Shown: positions 1 through 7,467 of the stretch, piece by piece
Numbering within the stretch: the stretch's first letter is position 1
Layout: every line of letters starts with the position of its first letter
Origin: Dehalococcoidia bacterium UBA1141
GTDB taxonomy: Bacteria > Chloroflexota > Dehalococcoidia > Lucifugimonadales > UBA3495
Reading direction: 5' to 3'
Assembly: GCA_002311385.1 (NCBI GenBank)
Contig: DCAE01000094.1
Location: forward strand, 187,515 to 200,618
DNA length: 13,104 nucleotides
Made by a program: the position numbers and the translations under genes
The notes under the pieces: model-generated
Told to the model about the DNA's origin: nothing
What the model saw: the letters and a program-made list of their open reading frames with translations, nothing else
Database searches by the model: none

Positions 1-774
1 GCTGGGTCTCAGGCAATGGTCGGACCGGTCACTCAGTCTCCATTCCTTCCAACACCCAGAGCCGAAAATGTGGCTCCGACAACGCTGGCGCCTGCAGGGT
101 CATCCACGCCTGAATCCACCAACGACCCACAGACCACACCGGGGAATACAGCAAGTCCTGCGGCCACTCCAATATCGTCGGATTTACTGCCCTCCTCCGA
201 GACCTTGGCCGAACTTGGCACTGCCGACATTTCGGCCAAGGTCTCGGACTTGGGGGTAATGTTGGAAAAGGTTGTTTTGGTATCCCTGGACAGACGAGCG
301 AATGTGGAGATTCCCCAAGGCACCCTGGCAGTGAGCGCCCAGGGACGCCCACTGTCGATGCTAGAGATTCGTCCTTCGGATAGTCCGACAGCGCTGCCGC
401 CGGATACCCAGCTCATTGGGGTGGTTTATGCATTCGGTTCGGCTGGCTCCGGGTTCTCTCCACCGGTTAGTGTGAGTTTGGTATTTGAGCCCACGGATTT
501 GTCCTCGATGGACGGCGGCGAAGAACTGGCAATTCTGCGTTACGACGTTGTTGTGGGATGGACTCGGCTGGAAACCTCGGTGGACGCCGCCAACTTTGTT
601 GCGACAGCAAGAACCGCCCACTTCAGCCAATTCGCTTTGGCTGCGCTACAACCTTCATCATCCAGTTGGGCTCTGACTGGCGGCGTGATTGGCGGAGCCG
701 CTGCATTGGCCTTGCTGATGGCCGCTACGCTCATTATCCGTAAAAGGTCACGCAGGACCCGAAAGTTCTATTAG
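1..774 (+). CDS. C-terminal part of a membrane-anchored surface protein (5' partial)
   Basis: The frame is open from the first base, so the true start probably lies outside the window; the ATG at 16 is just an internal Met. The visible part begins with a Pro/Thr/Ser-rich low-complexity linker (to about residue 60 from that Met), continues as a beta-rich domain with alternating hydrophobics (IPQGTLAV, VSVSLVFEP) and ends it with the signature HFSQFALAAL. A single hydrophobic helix follows (about residues 218-241), then a very basic tail (RKRSRRTRK). This is the layout of an exported protein anchored by its C-terminus with the bulk outside the cell. The next gene starts 10 bases downstream and has the same end layout, so the two probably form an operon of related surface proteins. 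No enzymatic motif is seen and the ligand or role is unknown. Confident about the anchor layout, not about function. Confidence 0.75.
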   Translation, partial: AGSQAMVGPVTQSPFLPTPRAENVAPTTLAPAGSSTPESTNDPQTTPGNTASPAATPISSDLLPSSETLAELGTADISAKVSDLGVMLEKVVLVSLDRRANVEIPQGTLAVSAQGRPLSMLEIRPSDSPTALPPDTQLIGVVYAFGSAGSGFSPPVSVSLVFEPTDLSSMDGGEELAILRYDVVVGWTRLETSVDAANFVATARTAHFSQFALAALQPSSSSWALTGGVIGGAAALALLMAATLIIRKRSRRTRKFY

Positions 775-784
775 CGTTGACATC

Positions 785-1078
785 ATGGCTATCAAATGGA
801 TGGCTCTGCTCTTTCTGGTTATAACTTTGGCATTGCCGGCTGCCTCGCACAGGGCCGCTTGGGCTCAAGAGGGAGACGGCACGGTGACTGCCAGTTTCAC
901 AGTTATTGGCCCTTTGGTGGTGGTCGACACTACTATCAACCCGTCACCATCAGAGTTGAGCGACTTGGAAGCGGCAATAGAGCCAATAGTGGGAGTCGAC
1001 CTGACGCTCACAACATCTCCCATCGAAATCATTTCGTCAATCACCCCAGGTAGCGAATTAACTATCCCCCTTCCCTAA
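785..1078 (+). CDS. Surface protein fragment 1: signal peptide and N-terminus
   Basis: Starts at ATG 785, ten bases after the stop of the preceding gene, with no strong Shine-Dalgarno, so translational coupling is plausible. Residues 1-27 are a classic signal peptide: MAIKWM basic start, hydrophobic core LLFLVITLALPAA, and an AWA|QE-type signal peptidase I site. The mature part is beta-rich. The frame stops at 1076-1078, just after a C5 run; the adjacent frame carries on with plausible sequence (LTGAPEGLFFGDINF), so this is the head of the longer protein rather than a complete small one. Confidence 0.6.
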   Translation: MAIKWMALLFLVITLALPAASHRAAWAQEGDGTVTASFTVIGPLVVVDTTINPSPSELSDLEAAIEPIVGVDLTLTTSPIEIISSITPGSELTIPLP

Positions 1079-1122
1079 CCGGCGCACCGGAGGGGTTATT
1101 CTTCGGGGATATAAACTTTGTT

Positions 1123-2394
1123 TTGGACAACCTCTCGGTGGAAACCATGGGTGGATTAACCACGGCCATCGTGGAATTCAGCGCTTTCCTGACACTTGAA
1201 GCCGACGCATCCATTTCCGGAACGGATGAGGGCGGCATCAACCTCAATCTGTCGAACCCGCATCTGCTTTTTACCCCTCCCGACCCCAACGTCGCCCTCT
1301 TAATTGGAGGCGCCCCTACAGTGACGGTGATTGGAGCCAGCTTCAATCTGGAAATCGTAGATCTGCCTGATGGCGCAGCACTGAATGTCACTTTCGCCAA
1401 AGACCCATCGGTATTATTAAGCGATCCAGGCACCAAATTCTTGCTGATGGCTGACAGCGTGGATGCCGAGATTGGGTCATTGGACACCAATGTCGCCTTC
1501 GGAATCAACGTGGTCAAGACTGGCATAGGGAACGAGGATTTGGGCGATAACCTGATTCGATTGGAAGTAAGCAAAGCGTGGTTCGATGCCAGGATAGGGG
1601 AAGGCAAACGGATACTGATTGCCAAATTTGATGACGCTGGCAACCCGGTTCCTCCTCCTCAAGATGTGACCGGTTCCTGCACGTCCGCCACAGACCCGGT
1701 GGTTTGTTCCGCAACTCTCTCCGGCCCTTTGGCAGGTCTTTCGATGTTTTTTTTGGCGGCGATGAGTTTGGAGAATGCCCCACCAATAGCGGTTGCAGGG
1801 TTTACGCCCCTGACAGTAACGCCTGAAGAAGGCATTTTCAGCATAGCGGCCACCGCTACTGATCCCGACGAAGACCCTCTGGTTATTGACAGCTATTTAG
1901 TCACCCCGTCATTGATTGGTCTGGAAATTGAACTGAGCGTTCAGCCGCTTATCAGTGTGAGCTTTGAGATAGACGCGGGTAACGTAGAAATCAAAGGCCC
2001 GGACCCTGAATTGGTCTCGGCTTCTTTGCGGGAACTTGGAGGGTTCGCAGTTGAAGACGCACAGATCGTAGAAATTGAAATCGAAGTTGGCTCAAACGTG
2101 ACGCTAGCCTTGCGGATGGACGGGTCATTAAAAGTGGAAGCCGCCGCAGTAACGCTAAAAGTTGTGGCCACCGACCCACTGGGCCAGTCAAGCACCGCAA
2201 TCGCCAATCCGACGTTTCCACCTGCGCCGTTGGCATTGCCTGAGGACAACCAGGACGAGAATCAGGACGGTGACGATATTGACACGGGTCAGGGCGTGGT
2301 GGAAACTTTCCGAATTGGAATTCTCAAACGCGGGTACGAATCATTTCCGGCGAGGAGACGCGCATCATTACGCCCGACGGCCTGGTGGAAATAG
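1123..2394 (+). CDS. Surface protein fragment 2: central beta domains
   Basis: This frame is open from 1054; the TTG at 1123 is only the first possible start and has no convincing ribosome site, so it is best read as the continuation of fragment 1. It contains a beta-rich region that ends GLSMFFLAAM, then a cadherin/PKD-like stretch (NAPPIAVAG, DPDEDPLVI, VVATDPLGQSS) and an acidic Asp/Glu/Asn linker. After about 2330 the reading turns into Arg-rich nonsense and stops at 2394, while the next frame supplies the sensible continuation. Confidence 0.55.
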   Translation: MDNLSVETMGGLTTAIVEFSAFLTLEADASISGTDEGGINLNLSNPHLLFTPPDPNVALLIGGAPTVTVIGASFNLEIVDLPDGAALNVTFAKDPSVLLSDPGTKFLLMADSVDAEIGSLDTNVAFGINVVKTGIGNEDLGDNLIRLEVSKAWFDARIGEGKRILIAKFDDAGNPVPPPQDVTGSCTSATDPVVCSATLSGPLAGLSMFFLAAMSLENAPPIAVAGFTPLTVTPEEGIFSIAATATDPDEDPLVIDSYLVTPSLIGLEIELSVQPLISVSFEIDAGNVEIKGPDPELVSASLRELGGFAVEDAQIVEIEIEVGSNVTLALRMDGSLKVEAAAVTLKVVATDPLGQSSTAIANPTFPPAPLALPEDNQDENQDGDDIDTGQGVVETFRIGILKRGYESFPARRRASLRPTAWWK

Positions 2395-2873
2395 CCATTC
2401 CGGCCGACTTCTTGTCATCCGGCGAAAATGGCCGGCTAATCGAACTTGAATTAAAGAATCTGGATCATGAGAGATCCTTGATTGATGGCGAATTCCTGAC
2501 GCCCATACGCTCAATCGAGGTAAACGCCCTGGTAGACGGCGAGGATGGGACTATTTCCTTTGGGCAGGCTGCAATGTTGATTATCCCATTGACATCCCGG
2601 GAGATGGAAATGGCTGGCGGCAACCTTTCTTCGCTGGTGGTGTTTCAGCTCAACCCAGTCACGGGTGCATGGAAGTCACTCCCCACACTCGCCGATAGCG
2701 GGTCAACACCCCCCACGGTTAGAAGCCTCGCTAAAAGATTTTCAACGCGCGATCTTCGGTGTTTTTATCATCGACACGGTGGCCGAATCTGCGGCCGAAT
2801 CTGCGAAAGAAGGCGTGAATCAAACCGAGGAGATGTCGCTGCCAAAGCTGGCGGAGACTCCACCTACCCGTAG
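2385..2873 (+). CDS. Surface protein fragment 3: second C-terminal beta domain
   Basis: The nominal GTG start at 2385 is internal; sensible coding in this frame begins at about 2334 (VRIISGEETRIITPDG). It gives a beta-rich domain with IAIPADFL, SFGQAAMLIIPL and FQLNPVTGAWKSLP, the same style as the C-terminal domain of the upstream gene. After the C6 run at 2709-2714 the frame becomes implausible (Arg, His and Cys rich) until its stop at 2873. Confidence 0.5.
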   Translation: MEIAIPADFLSSGENGRLIELELKNLDHERSLIDGEFLTPIRSIEVNALVDGEDGTISFGQAAMLIIPLTSREMEMAGGNLSSLVVFQLNPVTGAWKSLPTLADSGSTPPTVRSLAKRFSTRDLRCFYHRHGGRICGRICERRRESNRGDVAAKAGGDSTYP

Positions 2874-3009
2874 CAGGAAAGTGGAAGGTGGAATATCGTC
2901 AGAGAGAATAATGTATTCAGGCCTAATCTTCGCTGTTATGATTCTGTATCTAGGGGCGGCTGCGTGGATCACTTTGCGGAAGCGGCGAGTAAATAAAAGC
3001 GAGCCATAG
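2665..3009 (+). CDS. Surface protein fragment 4: C-terminal membrane anchor
   Basis: The sensible part starts at about 2715 (RLEASLKDFQRAIFGVFIID), which completes the beta domain of fragment 3. It is followed by an Ala/Glu-rich spacer, one membrane helix (around MYSGLIFAVMILYLGAAAW) and a basic tail RKRRVNK, so the tail would stay in the cytoplasm. The stop lies 27 bases from the stop of the convergent MFS gene; that gap holds no obvious terminator hairpin. Confidence 0.5.
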   Translation: MHGSHSPHSPIAGQHPPRLEASLKDFQRAIFGVFIIDTVAESAAESAKEGVNQTEEMSLPKLAETPPTRSRKVEGGISSERIMYSGLIFAVMILYLGAAAWITLRKRRVNKSEP

Positions 3010-3036
3010 GTGCAAAACATTAAGTTGTATGCCAGG

Positions 3037-4266
3037 TCACTGGCCGGATTTTGAGCCAACTTTAGGTAGTATAAATCCGGCGATAAACAACGCCCAAGCG
3101 CCCACCGCCCAGATGATGAACCCCGGCACGAACGTGCCCGTCCCATCCCGGATTGCTCCCACCACGATTGGGGAGACAAACATTCCCAGACCTGACACTG
3201 TGACAAACGTTCCCCAAACCACCGCAACCTTTTCCGGGGTCATGTCAGGCAACTCGATGGGCAAGGAAAGTAGGGTGGGCGCATAGGACCATGACCCTAT
3301 GCCCAAAAGAATGATTGATACGTATATGCCAAAGGTGCTGTCGATTAAGAAAGACCCCAATCCCCCCAATGCCAAGAGGAACCCCGGAACTATAAAAAAC
3401 GGCTTCTTGGATTCAAAACGGAGAGGAAGAAACCCGCCTACCAAGACTGCGAATACGCCGACGAATGGCAGCAGGCCTGTTATGAAACCGGCTTCGGTCA
3501 ACGACATTCCTCTGATTTCATTGTAGAAAGTGGGTAGCCAACTGGTCAGGGCGGTGTATTGCATGAACACCAGGGCGTCGGCGACCACCAAAATCTGAAT
3601 GGTCCGATTGCGCAACACGCTCCCAACTTCCTTTAACGATATCCCCTTTCCTGTGTTTCGAGCATCGGCTGTAACCTTTCCCAAGATTCCCCACAAGACG
3701 GCTCCAAACAGGGCGATCCCTCCAAACACGCTCAACGTGTTCTGCCACCCTATGGTGTTGGCTAGGGGCGCAGCCACCGAAACCGAAAGTGCAACTCCCA
3801 AGCTCAGGGCGGCAATATCCAGGCCGTTCATGATGGTCACTTCTCTGGGCCGGAACCACTGCATCAGCAACGGCCCGCTGGCGGGGATGATGGCGCCGAA
3901 GCCTATCCCAAAAGCTAAGCGCAATACCAAAAGAGAACCAAAGTTCGGCGCCAAGGCAGACAAGACCGAAATGCCCATCAAAAGCCAGCCCAGAAAATAC
4001 ATGCGTTTAAGGCCAAATCGCACGGCGAGAATCCCGCCGGGCAAGCCGAAAAAAGAGTGAATCAACAGCGCCAGCGCTATCAAAAGACTTACGGTGGCGC
4101 GGCTCACCCCAAAGTCATCGATGATTAGGGGGAAAAGAGGAGCCACGACGAAGAAGTTGATTCCGACTGAGAAATGAGCAAACAGAATTAAACCGCCGAT
4201 GACGAATCGGTAGCGCTGGTAGCTGTGTGTTTGTGAGCCTAAGCTGGTGGTTTGGATTGTGGTCAT
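3037..4266 (-). CDS. Major facilitator superfamily transporter 1
   Basis: A 409-residue protein with about 12 hydrophobic segments, the usual size for this superfamily. After a 20-residue polar N-terminus, TM1-TM2 lead into the cytoplasmic loop signature GGILAVRFGLKR (about 77-88), a variant of MFS motif A. QWFRPRE (about 136-142) after TM4 is also typical, and a central polar loop (about 198-222) separates the two six-helix halves. It likely works as a proton-coupled or exchange carrier in the inner membrane, of the CynX/NimT or organic-anion type. The substrate is not readable. The only Met near the start is the one used; no clear Shine-Dalgarno precedes it. It lies downstream of the flavin oxidoreductase on the same strand, 135 bases apart with a hairpin between, so co-function is plausible but co-transcription is doubtful. 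Confidence 0.88.
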   Translation of the reverse strand: MTTIQTTSLGSQTHSYQRYRFVIGGLILFAHFSVGINFFVVAPLFPLIIDDFGVSRATVSLLIALALLIHSFFGLPGGILAVRFGLKRMYFLGWLLMGISVLSALAPNFGSLLVLRLAFGIGFGAIIPASGPLLMQWFRPREVTIMNGLDIAALSLGVALSVSVAAPLANTIGWQNTLSVFGGIALFGAVLWGILGKVTADARNTGKGISLKEVGSVLRNRTIQILVVADALVFMQYTALTSWLPTFYNEIRGMSLTEAGFITGLLPFVGVFAVLVGGFLPLRFESKKPFFIVPGFLLALGGLGSFLIDSTFGIYVSIILLGIGSWSYAPTLLSLPIELPDMTPEKVAVVWGTFVTVSGLGMFVSPIVVGAIRDGTGTFVPGFIIWAVGAWALFIAGFILPKVGSKSGQ

Positions 4267-4320
4267 TTACAAGCGGATGATCGGCTCTAACAATATCTGG
4301 GGCCGATTCCCAGCAGTCAA

Positions 4321-4352
4321 ACGGCTAGGCGAAATTTGTCTCGCCTAGCCGT
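4321..4352 (-). terminator. 12-bp perfect hairpin between oxidoreductase and MFS 1
   Basis: ACGGCTAGGCGA (4321-4332) is the exact reverse complement of TCGCCTAGCCGT (4341-4352), with an 8-base loop. It lies 49 bases past the oxidoreductase stop in the direction of its transcription. In the minus-strand transcript only three U residues (CCGUUUGAC) follow the stem, so termination may be partial. The stem is strong and convincing; its role as terminator is inferred. Confidence 0.6.
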
Positions 4353-4401
4353 CCAGTCATGAAGTTTTGGGTTCAATCTGTCAGATAATTGGAGTGACAC
4401 C

Positions 4402-5571
4402 TTATCTGGCACGGTTGGCATAGACACTCTTGGCTCGATCGATGGAACGAACCCGGCCAGCGACGAAGTCATCTTTTCTCTCTGTCGCCCATTGGTTGGA
4501 CGCTAGTGTGCTGGTGGCCGTGCCTTGGAATACTGGCATGACGTAGCGGGCCAGCAGCTCATAGCTGCGCAGCATCTTGTCCCGAGGCGCCCAATCTACG
4601 GTCTGAACCAAGAAGCCGCCAAACCCGCCGCTAAGCTCTTGCAACGCGTGTATCGCTTCGATACAGTCGTCGGGTGTTCCCACTACCCATGCGCCCGAAT
4701 CGGCCATGTTGTCCACGACTTGGTCCAAAGGACCGTCAAATACGGGCTTCCTACCGTTCGTCCCTTCCGAGTACTCCCTAAGATATTGTCCGGAACCCAC
4801 GCGGACGTCATTCCGGGCTTCTTGCCTGCTTTCCGCCAAGTGGACCGGCAAGACCAAACGCCAATCGTGGCGATTAACCTGCTTTCCATGCTCCGCTGCG
4901 GACTCTTCGGCCACCGACCACAAACCCTTGAGGTCGGCGGGGCCAGCGGAAGGATCACGGGGCACCGTTATGGTCAAAACGGCAGCGCCGTGCTTGCCCG
5001 CCAAGGCGACCCCGGCCGGGCTTTGAATCGAGGCCACTGCTACCGGCATATAGGGTTGTTGATAAGGCCGGAGGTGAATCATGGCCTCTTTGAGCTCGAA
5101 CCAATCACTCTTGTAGGTGATGGGCTCGGTTTCCGTGAACAGTCGAATGATTACATCCAATGATTCATCCATTCGCTCACGCTGCTTTTCGTGGGGTATT
5201 CCCATCATGTAAGCATCCCCTGGCAATGCGCCCGGTCCAACTCCCAGCAAAACTCTGCCGTGAGTCATGTGGTCCAATTGAATCATCCGGTTGGCGACCA
5301 TCAGGGGATGGTGGTATGGCAGGCTGAGCACCCCCGTGCCGAGTTTGATGTACCGGGTCCTTTGTGCGGCAGCGGCGATAAAAACCTCGGGAGAGGCGAT
5401 AATCTCCCAACCGGCGGAATGGTGCTCTCCAACCCATACCTCGTCGAATCCCAGGTAATCCATCCATTCGATTAATTCCAAGTCTCGGTCTAGGGCCAAT
5501 GTGGGGTTTTCCCCGGCCTTGTGGAAAGGCCCCAAGAAACTGCCGAATTTCATTCTGCTAGGAGCATCCAT
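4402..5571 (-). CDS. LLM-class flavin-dependent oxidoreductase (luciferase-like monooxygenase)
   Basis: A 389-residue protein of the bacterial luciferase/alkanal monooxygenase superfamily, a TIM-barrel enzyme that uses reduced FMN or F420 to oxygenate or oxidise an organic substrate. Visible family motifs: GFDEVWVGEHH (41-51), RTRYIKLGTGVLSLPYHHP (71-89), LDHMTHGRVLLGVGPG (99-114), DAYMMGI (119-125) and, late in the chain, VGTPDDCIEAI. The last 40 residues are a polar extension. The start ATG at 5571 is supported by GGAGG 8 bases upstream (5580-5584). It lies between two MFS carriers, which suggests uptake of its substrate or export of its product. Which cofactor (FMN or F420) and which substrate cannot be settled from sequence alone. 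Members of this family are known to be expanded in SAR202-type Chloroflexota. Confidence 0.92.
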   Translation of the reverse strand: MDAPSRMKFGSFLGPFHKAGENPTLALDRDLELIEWMDYLGFDEVWVGEHHSAGWEIIASPEVFIAAAAQRTRYIKLGTGVLSLPYHHPLMVANRMIQLDHMTHGRVLLGVGPGALPGDAYMMGIPHEKQRERMDESLDVIIRLFTETEPITYKSDWFELKEAMIHLRPYQQPYMPVAVASIQSPAGVALAGKHGAAVLTITVPRDPSAGPADLKGLWSVAEESAAEHGKQVNRHDWRLVLPVHLAESRQEARNDVRVGSGQYLREYSEGTNGRKPVFDGPLDQVVDNMADSGAWVVGTPDDCIEAIHALQELSGGFGGFLVQTVDWAPRDKMLRSYELLARYVMPVFQGTATSTLASNQWATERKDDFVAGRVRSIDRAKSVYANRAR

Positions 5572-5592
5572 TTTGATTTCCTCCAGATTCGT

Positions 5593-5601
5593 ATTCTAGC
5601 A
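5593..5601 (-). promoter_or_regulatory. Candidate extended -10 promoter for the oxidoreductase
   Basis: On the minus strand TGCTAGAAT fits an extended -10 (TGnTATAAT with one mismatch), placed just upstream of the GGAGG ribosome site of the oxidoreductase. No good -35 is seen at 16-18 bases. The rest of the 5572-5769 gap holds only a weak 6-bp hairpin (ATTTTG/CAAAAT, 5702-5717). Confidence 0.3.
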
Positions 5602-5769
5602 TTGATTGAACCGCCCTTAACTAATAGCAATGCTCAAGAGTAATGCTGAGCGTGCGGATGTCAGATTGGTGGGGCGATTTCAGATTCTCTTACCTTACTA
5701 AATTTTGTCACCAAAATCACCTTATTCTCACGAAATCCTCCGCTTTTTTCCCCACCGAGAAGATATTGG

Positions 5770-7065
5770 TTAAGCAGGGAGAGACGCCTGAGCGGTTTTC
5801 TTGTCCGGGGGCAAGGAGGTTGGTTTCTTTGCAAATATAAACATTACACCGCTCATTGAGCCCAAGCCACCTAGAATGAGGAATGAAACCGTATAACTAC
5901 CGGAGGAATCGAACATAAACGCTGCGAACAGCGGCGCCGCCAACATCAATAAGTAAAGTGGGGCCATGGATATTCCGGTTATGGTGGCAAACGCTTTGTT
6001 CCCGAAATAATCACCGCGAATAGCCGTGGTAATGGGCACACGCCCGCCAAACCCGGCACCGTAAACAACCGCAAACAGTATTGCCATGGGCAGGTTATCT
6101 ATGAAAGCCGCCAGTATAAAGCCAGCGGTTTGCAACGCAGCAAAGCCAAAGAGAACCTGATTTCTGGGTAACCGGTCACTCAGGTACCCACCTATTAGTT
6201 GAAAAATTGCTCCTACACCCATGAGCACCGCCCAAACGTAAGCCGCCGTCTGCAAGGACATTCCTTGGTCAGTCAGCAGAGGCACCAAGTGCACGGTGAG
6301 GGTAGCAATGAGCATCGAAGACAATGCATGGCCAAAGGTAATGAACCAAAACGCGTGGGTGCGAATCGCTTGCCGGGCGGTAAAATTTAGACCCCCGTCC
6401 GCTGTTTCATTTTCGCCGTTAGATTGTTCAGCCAGCAATCGGGCTTCACGTTGGCCAGCAGATTCACCGTCGGGAAGCTTTCCGTAGTCCGCAGGGTCGT
6501 CACGGACCATCAATGAAAGCGGCCAGGCTGCCACCAGAAATACGACCCCTATCCACAAGGCTGTGACGCTCCAACCATAGTTTGTAGGGGTTACGGCCCA
6601 GGCCAAAATCGGCACCAAGACCAATCCGCCAAGGAAAGAACCTTCCCCTGCAATGCCCATCGCCATGCCACGCTTGCGGTAGAACCACTTGTTCAGCGAT
6701 GTCATCATGGGCAGCCAAGAGCCGCCGGAGATACCCAGCATTATCAGAAAGTAGGCGACGTAGAAAGTTGGCAGATTGGTGGTGCGGCTGAATATTATGA
6801 AGCCCAAGCCAGCTATGGCGAACCCGATGAAGACCATGCGCCTGGTGCCCAACTTGTCAATCAGATACCCCATCAGCGGGCCAACCAGGCTGCCTTGGAA
6901 TTGGGCCATGGAGAATGCGCCGGTGAGTTCAGCCCGGCTCCAGCCGAAATGGTCCTCCAGAGCCGCCACCCAAACTCCCACACCGTTCCAAACTGGCCCA
7001 CCGGCCAACGCAGTTATCAACAGGGCAAGACCAACCAGTTTCCAGCCGTAGAACATGCCCATCAT
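5770..7065 (-). CDS. Major facilitator superfamily transporter 2
   Basis: A 431-residue, 12-helix carrier of a different MFS subgroup from the first. The start FYGWKLV (5-11) before TM1, motif A as GYLIDKLGTRR (66-76), and NKWFYRKRGMAMGIA (125-139) after TM4 are characteristic of the oxalate/formate-antiporter and monocarboxylate-transporter-like group. A long charged central loop (RDDPADYGKLPDGES to NGENETADGG, about 190-223) joins the halves. It probably moves a small carboxylate across the inner membrane; the direction is unknown. Several ATGs (M1, M2, M4) sit together and no clear Shine-Dalgarno distinguishes them. It lies upstream of the flavin oxidoreductase on the same strand, with a 198-base gap. 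Confidence 0.88.
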   Translation of the reverse strand: MMGMFYGWKLVGLALLITALAGGPVWNGVGVWVAALEDHFGWSRAELTGAFSMAQFQGSLVGPLMGYLIDKLGTRRMVFIGFAIAGLGFIIFSRTTNLPTFYVAYFLIMLGISGGSWLPMMTSLNKWFYRKRGMAMGIAGEGSFLGGLVLVPILAWAVTPTNYGWSVTALWIGVVFLVAAWPLSLMVRDDPADYGKLPDGESAGQREARLLAEQSNGENETADGGLNFTARQAIRTHAFWFITFGHALSSMLIATLTVHLVPLLTDQGMSLQTAAYVWAVLMGVGAIFQLIGGYLSDRLPRNQVLFGFAALQTAGFILAAFIDNLPMAILFAVVYGAGFGGRVPITTAIRGDYFGNKAFATITGISMAPLYLLMLAAPLFAAFMFDSSGSYTVSFLILGGLGSMSGVMFIFAKKPTSLPPDKKTAQASLPA

Positions 7066-7255
7066 GCGGCTGAAGGGGCCACCGGCTGAATCATGTGTCG
7101 AAATACTAACTGCCTCGGTTTAGGTTGCTATCAGAGGGATTGGGAACAAGAGGGAAGCGCAAGGATCAATCACGGCGCTGGTCTTGGAGAATTCCATGTA
7201 CATAGGGAATGGGTAATTTTGGCGGGAGCCAGCCGCTGGATTCCCAGGGCATTTC

Positions 7256-7279
7256 CGCGAATGCTCACGCGAATGCTCA
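7256..7279. repeat. Perfect 12-bp tandem duplication
   Basis: CGCGAATGCTCA occurs twice in direct succession (7256-7267 and 7268-7279) with no mismatch. Probably a small slippage duplication; it lies upstream of MFS 2. Confidence 0.8.
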
Positions 7280-7300
7280 AAGGTAATGGAGCAGATATGA

Positions 7301-7319
7301 TTGACTCTGTCTAGGTCAA
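7301..7319. promoter_or_regulatory. Inverted repeat TTGAC-N9-GTCAA, possible operator or -35
   Basis: TTGAC (7301-7305) and GTCAA (7315-7319) form a perfect 5-bp dyad with a 9-base centre, about 235 bases before the MFS 2 start. On the minus strand the right arm gives TTGACC followed, 16 bases on, by TATCTG, a mediocre sigma-70-like pair. Either reading is tentative. Confidence 0.25.
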
Positions 7320-7467
7320 AGAGAGCATTTTCGTCTTAAAGGTTAGTCTTGATGACCTCGGACTCTGTTAGCTGTTCCCACTGTGTATCTGATTCTGCGA
7401 AGTATTTAATCTTCATGGATTATATTCTTCTAATCTACGAAGGCTTTATCACTACCTCGCCAATAAT

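Larger units (their letters stand above)
785..3009 (+). pseudogene. Second surface protein, one gene split by three frameshifts
   Basis: Four overlapping open frames on this strand read as one protein if three single-base changes are reversed: one base missing near the C5 run at 1066-1070, one missing near the GGG at 2332-2334, and one extra in the C6 run at 2709-2714. The corrected length is 2226 bases, exactly 742 codons (741 residues plus stop). The protein has a signal peptide, a beta-rich N-terminal region closing with GLSMFFLAAM, a cadherin/PKD-like segment with DPDEDPL (calcium-site style), an acidic linker (DNQDENQDGDD), a second beta domain closing with AIFGVFIID, one membrane helix (YSGLIFAVMILYLGAAAWITL region) and a basic tail (RKRRVNK). 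It is probably displayed on the cell surface. The breaks may be real decay or homopolymer errors in the assembly; sense outside them is well kept, which favours recent mutation or error. Function unknown. Confidence 0.7.
7066..7467. other. 402-base intergenic region with small repeats
   Basis: No convincing gene on either strand; a 73-codon open frame at 7093-7314 (+) has no ribosome site and no family look. It contains a perfect 12-bp tandem duplication (7256-7279), an inverted repeat TTGAC-N9-GTCAA (7301-7319), and a near-palindrome around ATGTACAT (7191-7210). The part near 7230-7260 (CTGGGAATCCAG-like on the minus strand) resembles a worn dispersed repeat. It is the 5' region of MFS 2 and the 3' region of the gene ending at 7468. 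Confidence 0.5.

Noticed and set aside
1062..1643. 193-codon minus-strand frame opposite the surface protein
   Set aside because: Ser/Pro/Thr-rich antisense reading without a ribosome site or domain; the plus strand carries the signal peptide and anchor.
7093..7314. 73-codon plus-strand frame in the gap upstream of MFS 2
   Set aside because: No Shine-Dalgarno, composition not protein-like, and it includes the tandem duplication; probably chance.
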